Source: Arbacia lixula | Lineage: Eukaryota; Echinodermata; Echinoidea; Arbacioida; Arbaciidae | Assembly: GCA_963669155.1 (NCBI GenBank) | Contig: OZ022594.1 | Span: 6,116,707-6,180,706 of the forward strand | DNA length: 64,000 bases | Direction: 5' to 3' | Program-made: the position numbers and the translations under genes | Shown here: piece after piece, positions 60,501 to 64,000 of the stretch | Position numbering within the stretch: the stretch's first letter is position 1 | Layout of the letters: the number at the start of each line of letters is the position of its first letter | The notes under the pieces: generated by a model | The model's database searches: none | What the model was told of the DNA's origin: nothing | What the model saw: only the letters and a program-made list of their open reading frames with translations

Positions 60501-63500
60501 AGGACTTGCACTGTAGCGCACGACTGGTGACCCTTTCTTGTGCTAAATCAAATTCTCAAAGATTCTCAAATCTGATGTTTATAAATTAAAATTCTTGTTG
60601 TTAATAAGTGTCTGAATACAAAGTTTATGATCCGTCAAATTTGATTAGGATTGTTTTAAATTAACTCCCAGCAGGTTAAATCAGGAACAAAGTGGGGTAC
60701 TGTATCTCGTTAAGCACAAGGGTCACCAGTCTTGCGTAAAGTGGTTTTTAGCTTAAGAACAGCTTGGTAAAACGTCCCCACAAAATAAAATATCGATAAA
60801 CAAATTGGTGAGATAGATGCAGGCTATATACATCAGATGGCAGCTTCAAGTAGTAAATGATGCTATTTAAATTATGAACAATAGCATTTAAATAATAAAA
60901 CAATAAAATTCCATATTATTCAAGATCAAGATTATTCTTTTTAAATGATAAAATATGACACGTGGAAATAAAATATTGATAAACATAATGTAAGAATACA
61001 ACAGATAACGAGAATATTTCAATAATAGATAATAAAAGTCACTTGGAAGAAGGTTAAACAATGACAAACTGGAAATATAAGGCATAACAATTCCCCTTGC
61101 ATGTGATGCAGGATTTATATACTGTATGGGTCATTCTATGGGGTTGGGGCAAAGTTTTCATGCAATGTCCATGTAACAGAAGTATCAACCTTTACGAAGA
61201 TCAATTCAGATGTGGTTAAGTTTTGAGCTGTCAATGAAGAATTACTCTATTTTTCTCAGTAATAGGCGTTAAAATTGGTAATCTTTCATGGATTTCAAGC
61301 TACAGGCATACAAATATCTATCACCGTTACATGGACATTTATATTGTTTTTACATGGACAAGAAATTTTCATAAGTCAAATTGCATATGCCATGGTCTTT
61401 GAGAAATAATACTGGATGGGACCCATTTTTTTTTGCTCATGCCATTATTGGACTATATTTGCCTGGCTTGAAAAGGACATGGATTTGCAGTTGTGGTATG
61501 TCACAAAATTAGCCTCAACCCCATGGAATCACCCATATCTTACACTAGATCACAAACTGTGCCCTACAGATGTACCATATGCAGCATTTGTAAAAGTAAG
61601 ATTTGTCTATTGATACACACTTACCTTGAGTCTATGTAGCATCTTGCTAGCTTCATCTGTCATCCTCGGTTGAAGTTCAGTAGCTTTCTTGGCTTGGTCT
61701 CTCGTAAAGACAGTACAGTCAAGGAAAAAACAGCTTTAACCCTGTAAGTGCTATGTGTGACTTTATGCACAAGTAATACACAAATCGCCATAGAGCAGTA
61801 TTCTAACTGGCACACAAGGGTTTAAAGGGATAGTTCACCATGAAGTTAAGTTGGTTTTAAAGAAAGCAGAAACATAAAGGAAACATGTAAGTGGAGGTTT
61901 AACAAAAATCGATCAAAGAAAAAGAAAGTTATTAGATTTTAAAGTGCTGGTTTTGTGACGTCAATTGTGAGGTGCTCTCCCATACTGTATGTCATGGATT
62001 TTTTGTTGTTGAAAATGTCCATTTTCTCAAAAGGATATACCATTTCACCTGTGCATTGGATATACTGATTAGGCACACTATGTTTTTACACACATACCTC
62101 TATTGAAAAGAATGTATGCTTTAATCAAAGAGCAGAAAAAAAGGCAATTTATGGAAATAGAAGTACATAACATATGGGAGAGCACCTCGTATGTGACGTC
62201 ACAAAATAAACAACTAAAACAATCATAACTTTCTTATCTTTTGACCAATTATCGTCTAACCTTCGCTAATATTTTTCTTTAATCTTTCTTTTGTTAAAAC
62301 CACATAAATTGTAGGGTGAACTATCCCTTTAAAGGTGATATTCATAGGAAATAAAATCAAATAGATATACTTTATTTTATTATTGAATCAGTTATTAAAG
62401 CAATTTGTGCAGCTAAAATGCCATGAAAGTGTTCAGTTTGTGATAAATGAAAGTCAAATTTCACTAAATTGACTCTCTTCCTGACCTACGAAATCGCCTA
62501 AGGGAAAGTGGCGTTGTGTGTACGTCACAGCCGGGATATGCTTCACAGTGACCATTGTGTATCACACCTGTTAATCCACTAGCAACTGCCATCACAGTTT
62601 CATTAACAATGCCTGATGCTTCTGGCGGAAAAGAAGCTGCGGATTGGCATGTGTGATGCACAATAACGCCTCCCGTTTCTTACATCAGACCTAAAGGCCG
62701 TTTCGGATGACAGTAGGTCAAATTTGTCCCCGAGAATACGGTGATTGTTTTCACCCTAATTTTGCTTTTTGGAAAGTGATACATTGTTTGAATGTCATCC
62801 AAGCTCATTGTATGGCTTATAAGCTTTCTGTGGATGAATATCTTCATATTTTTTAATTTTCTATGAATATCACCTTTAAGTGTTATTGCGGTCTGCTTGG
62901 TACTGAAGAGGACTGGTATTCATAAGAACCGCTAGGATCCAAAAAGTAGAATCCAAAAAGCCTTCTTTGTTCAAATCTCATTGCTCATTCTGGAGTATAC
63001 ATGAAGCAGTAGGCTTAAAACTGAGATGCTTGGAGAAACATCGCCTTAAGGAGATGATAGGGTCATTAAACTTGTCCTTGGACAAATGAGCACTGATGAT
63101 GATGAACCATAATGTGAAAGTCAACGTGTCCTCATGATTCATTAATAACGACTCTGATTTCCTACATGTATATTATGAAAAGCGGCCCCTCAGTGATGAG
63201 ATCGTAAGGGAATATACTGTACTGGGAAGAAAAAAAAATTCAAAAAGGTGATCGTATGCAATCTTCTTGCAAATGATATTGACCATTTTAGAAACTTACT
63301 GAAAGTTATTTGCCCTCAAATGATCCGCATTGGGAGTAATGAGTGATTAAATCACAAATCTTCAAAATGTTTGGCCTGAACAATCTTCCCAGTATGCCCT
63401 TTAAACATGTTTACCTGTACAGCCTTATGAATAGTGAACTTGCCTCATAATATCAATATTCCAAACCAACAACAAGTTCTGAGGGTGTCTACCTTACATG

Positions 63501-63939
63501 GTGCATGATGTCAACTAGATATTAAAGCCAATAAAATTTAGCTGGAAATATCCATTCTATCAAAAGATGACCAGCATTAAATGAATGCTAACCTCAAACA
63601 AATCAACCCTTCCTGAGCCAAAATAAAATACAGGTCTATGGGAATTATGTGAACTATACTTATGAACAATTCCACACATGTGGCATAAAGGGTTAATTAA
63701 GAAGCATGATGTACACTATCTGAGAAAATTCTTCTTCTTCGGGTTAATCTGCCGCCTTCAATCCTGAAGATCCTTGCAGATATTTGCAATTCACAATGAC
63801 TACATCATATTAGTTTTGAAACATAAAAAAAAAAGGATATAAGAAGTTTGCTTCGAGCTCCAAGAAATAGATTTGCTGCTGGAGATTCTTGATGTATTCT
63901 GCTTCCAGGTTATCATAGTTATTTGTCTTTGAAGATCTC
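51301..63939 (-). CDS. Gene C: long coiled-coil protein, 5' end outside window (10 exons visible, 440 aa)
   Basis: Spliced model: 63939-63841, 61703-61625, 60387-60273, 59725-59541, 58473-58318, 57062-56985, 55380-55297, 54504-54346, 53456-53289, 51501-51301 (TAA). Phases agree at all nine junctions. Nine of the boundaries are GT-AG; the first visible intron is AT-AC (U12 type). The visible part is almost wholly charged heptad-repeat sequence rich in Glu, Lys, Gln and Leu, with no membrane segment or enzyme motif. It starts near NYDNLEAEYIKNLQQQIYFL, followed by LELEANFLRDQAKK, and ends SQSMTARSITPEY. I do not recognise the family. The composition fits centrosomal, ciliary or Golgi scaffold proteins, but that is inference only. 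Five exons have decayed partial copies next to them. Confidence 0.85.
51505..51720. repeat. G-rich minisatellite, unit near GGGGTGACGGGTTGGGTG
   Basis: About ten imperfect 17-18 bp units grading into GGTGGGTGGGG runs. It abuts the acceptor of the gene C terminal exon. Long open frames here are artefacts of the repeat. Confidence 0.92.
52619..52937. mobile_element. Palindromic MITE family A, copy 4 (diverged)
   Basis: AGGGTGTTTCACCAAGTTGT to AGCTTTGTGAAACACC; inner CTTGTGCTTAG and GATTTAGCACAAG. Confidence 0.75.
53289..53456 (-). CDS. Gene C coding exon
   Basis: 168 nt, phase 0-0. The acceptor is ATCTACCAG|CTAAGC and the donor AAACAA|GTGAGT. It encodes LSKQDERHTHATLSHNTTKS and on to MLLVDHVSDLQKQ. 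Confidence 0.88.
53574..53662 (-). pseudogene. Partial duplicate of the 53289-53456 exon
   Basis: It copies the acceptor and the first 80 or so nt (LSKQDERHTHSMSHNTTKNH). The frame is open, but the 3' half and the donor are missing, so it is not a usable exon. Confidence 0.82.
53745..54320. repeat. Long GA-rich polypurine tract
   Basis: About 570 bp of degenerate GAGA/GACAGA with clean runs near 54005-54030 and 54130-54155. It gives spurious long frames on both strands. Confidence 0.93.
54346..54504 (-). CDS. Gene C coding exon
   Basis: 159 nt, phase 0-0. The acceptor is CCCTTCCAG|GAGAAA and the donor CAGCAG|GTAAAG. It encodes EKMLRESRDTRHSTHITELV and on to QERERVTHLMQQ. Confidence 0.88.
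54571..54890 (-). pseudogene. Three decaying tandem copies of the 5' part of exon 54346-54504
   Basis: Copies start at 54571, 54707 and 54830 (the source segment starts at 54448). Spacing is 123, 136 and 123 bp. Each has about 60 nt of exon plus the acceptor and upstream flank (ACATCAACAACTTATAGCT). Decay increases away from the real exon. Confidence 0.85.
55297..55380 (-). CDS. Gene C coding exon
   Basis: 84 nt, phase 0-0. The acceptor is TTATTTCTAG|ATGTCT and the donor GACAGG|GTGAGA. It encodes MSEDVNNLVQENAAMGAQVL and on to LSKQLDR. The first Met is internal, not the start. Confidence 0.87.
55429..55585. mobile_element. Foldback MITE family B, copy 4
   Basis: CCCTTGCATGAAGCTTACCA to GCAGGTTTTAAGCAACAGGG. 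The inner GTCATCAATGGTAACTAACA matches the other copies. Confidence 0.8.
55675..55982. mobile_element. MITE family D, copy 5
   Basis: TTAA-flanked. AGGGAATATCCTGTACTGGG to CCCAGTACAGTATATGCCCT. Confidence 0.85.
56112..56277. mobile_element. Foldback MITE family B, copy 5
   Basis: GCCCTGTTGCATAAAACTTA to TAAGTTTTATGCAACAGGGC, the best-preserved ends of the family. Confidence 0.87.
56481..56622. mobile_element. Foldback MITE family B, copy 6
   Basis: AGGCCCTGTTCCATAAAGCT to AAGTTTTATGCAACAGGACC. The central AATTTGATTGGCTG is in reverse relative to the other copies. Confidence 0.78.
56985..57062 (-). CDS. Gene C coding exon
   Basis: 78 nt, phase 0-0. The acceptor is CATGTGCAG|GAAGAA and the donor AACAAG|GTGAGC. 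It encodes EEIRQLQRKVKETEMKGEQD and then RFLKNK. Confidence 0.85.
57588..57765 (+). mobile_element. Family O, copy 2
   Basis: It shares CTGCACTGACCATAGGGTAT, GAGACAAACGATTATCAGTA and the flank GAGTAACATATTTAGCAT with copy 1. It lacks the left arm. Confidence 0.78.
58103..58286. repeat. Large hairpin-forming palindrome
   Basis: AAATATACCAAGC and GCTTGGTATATTTG are the ends. The centre is ATTTTTTCCTCGGGGG / CCCCTCGGAAAAAAT around CTTCG. Confidence 0.8.
58318..58473 (-). CDS. Gene C coding exon
   Basis: 156 nt, phase 0-0. The acceptor is GACCAATCAG|GTGCAG and the donor TTCAGG|GTGAGT. It encodes VQQKADTLRATQLALEEKRA and on to LQDQAVSEFR. Confidence 0.88.
58571..58790 (-). pseudogene. Two tandem copies of the 5' part of exon 58318-58473
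   Basis: Units start at 58571 and 58698; the source segment starts at 58434 (spacing 137 and 127 bp). Each holds about 40 nt of exon, the acceptor and intron flank (TGATTGGTCAATATCATTG; AATAATCCTGTTATCTGATT). The acceptor is lost in the second copy (TAATTCATC). Confidence 0.85.
58846..59030. repeat. Foldback palindrome
   Basis: AATAAGCAAAAAATCAAC and GTTGATTATTTGCTT are the ends; inner GATGAACTGTCACTTC / GAAGTGATAGTTCGTC. It resembles the 58103 palindrome in layout, not sequence. Confidence 0.7.
59541..59725 (-). CDS. Gene C coding exon
   Basis: 185 nt. The acceptor is CTTGCTCAG|ACAACC and the donor TCAGAG|GTGAGG. It encodes NHQREKKLLVEEVVQLKKQN and on to AEHRINMLESE. The first codon is completed by G from the upstream exon (Asp). 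Confidence 0.9.
59728..60040. repeat. Degenerate CAATTTCAATTCAA repeat
   Basis: About 300 bp built almost wholly from CAATT/TTCCA words in a loose tandem pattern of about 5-6 bp, directly upstream of the exon at 59541-59725. Confidence 0.88.
60273..60387 (-). CDS. Gene C coding exon
   Basis: 115 nt. The acceptor is TTGTTACCAG|GAGCTG and the donor TAGAAG|GTAACA. It encodes ELQSDVDSLHLEVRRKESNL and on to DGKLRMLE. Ends in phase 1. Confidence 0.9.
60469..60781. mobile_element. Palindromic MITE family A, copy 5
   Basis: GGGGTGTTTCACTGAGTTGT to GAACAGCTTGGTAAAACGTCC; inner CGACTGGTGACCC and TTGTGCTAAAT. It separates the exon at 60273-60387 from its partial copy at 60818. Confidence 0.8.
60818..60905 (-). 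pseudogene. Partial duplicate of the exon 60273-60387 5' end
   Basis: ATGCAGGCTATATACATCAG and the following flank align with exon and acceptor sequence at 60358-60440 (ATGCAGGCTATCCACATCAG). The acceptor region is altered. Confidence 0.75.
61625..61703 (-). CDS. Gene C coding exon after the AT-AC intron
   Basis: 79 nt. The acceptor ends CTTTAC|GAGAGA and the donor is CTCAAG|GTAAGT. It encodes RDQAKKATELQPRMTDEASK and then MLHRLK. The leading G completes TT|G (Leu). Confidence 0.87.
61822..62332. mobile_element. MITE family C, copy 6
   Basis: TTAA-flanked. AGGGATAGTTCACCATGAAG to GTAGGGTGAACTATCCCT; inner GTGACGTCAATTGTGAGGTG and ACCTCGTATGTGACGTCAC. Confidence 0.87.
62329..62879 (+). mobile_element. 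TTAA-flanked MITE family G, copy 2
   Basis: 551 bp. AGGTGATATTCATAGGAAAT to ATTTTCTATGAATATCACCT, closely similar to 32905-33445. It shares a single TTAA with C6 on its left. Confidence 0.9.
63203..63404. mobile_element. MITE family D, copy 6 (internally deleted)
   Basis: AGGGAATATACTGTACTGGG to ATCTTCCCAGTATGCCCT, then TTAA. Most of the right arm is missing. Confidence 0.78.
63841..63939 (-). CDS. Gene C first visible coding exon
   Basis: 99 nt. The acceptor is TTTTTCTTCAG|GAGATC. It encodes RSSKTNNYDNLEAEYIKNLQ, then QQIYFLELEANF, and ends CTTCTT|ATATCC. Upstream exons lie beyond the right edge. Confidence 0.85.
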
Positions 63940-64000
63940 CTGAAGAAAAAGTAAATAACAATTGTCAATACCATAAAGGTGTTAAATTCTAGGTATTCAT

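Larger units (their letters stand above)
61704..63840 (-). other. U12-type AT-AC intron of gene C
   Basis: The 5' site is ATATCCTTT at 63840-63832. The branch site is TTCCTTGAC at 61726-61718, with its A 15 nt before the 3' end AC at 61705-61704. These match the minor-spliceosome consensus (ATATCCTT; TTCCTTRAC). No GT donor exists near 63841 that would keep the frame. The intron hosts MITEs C6, G2 and D6. Confidence 0.9.

Noticed and set aside
63841-63850. GC donor (GAA|GCAAAC) at the first visible gene C exon
   Set aside because: It breaks the frame with the next exon. The ATATCCTTT site a few bases on is a near-perfect U12 donor and keeps the frame.

Overview
This window is nuclear DNA of an animal, most likely a marine deuterostome invertebrate. 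An echinoderm such as a sea urchin fits best, but that is not proven. The evidence is short exons split by long introns, an AT-rich background full of the palindrome TACATGTA, dense short inverted-repeat transposons (MITEs), a tRNA-derived SINE, many micro- and minisatellites, and an ECHDC3 orthologue. There are no prokaryotic operons, rRNA genes, CRISPR arrays or intact viral genes.

Three protein-coding genes can be assembled from splice sites, with codon phase agreeing at every junction. Gene A (minus strand, 36107 to 1796, 8 coding exons, 413 aa) is a type I single-pass membrane protein that I cannot assign to a named family. Its last intron is 19.7 kb long. Gene B (plus strand, 39453 to 46403, 9 coding exons, 292 aa) is ECHDC3, a mitochondrial crotonase-superfamily protein. 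Gene C (minus strand, 63939 to 51301, 10 visible coding exons, 440 aa visible, 5' end beyond the right edge) is a long coiled-coil protein, possibly centrosomal or ciliary by composition only. A and B are divergent with 3.3 kb between their start codons; B and C are convergent with 4.9 kb between their stops. Nothing suggests that the three genes act in one pathway.

The rest is introns and intergenic DNA filled with at least fifteen recognisable repeat families. Several (called C, D, G, L, M and P here) are flanked by TTAA, which suggests mobilisation by TTAA-specific, piggyBac-like transposases. Others (A, B, E, F, I, J, K, O, Q) are palindromic foldback elements. Several nested insertions give relative ages. 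No element carries a recognisable transposase or reverse transcriptase ORF.

The two most unusual observations are both in gene C. One is a textbook U12-type AT-AC intron (donor ATATCCTTT, branch site TTCCTTGAC, 3' end AC) whose use restores the reading frame exactly. The other is that five of its ten visible exons have decayed tandem partial copies of themselves beside them.
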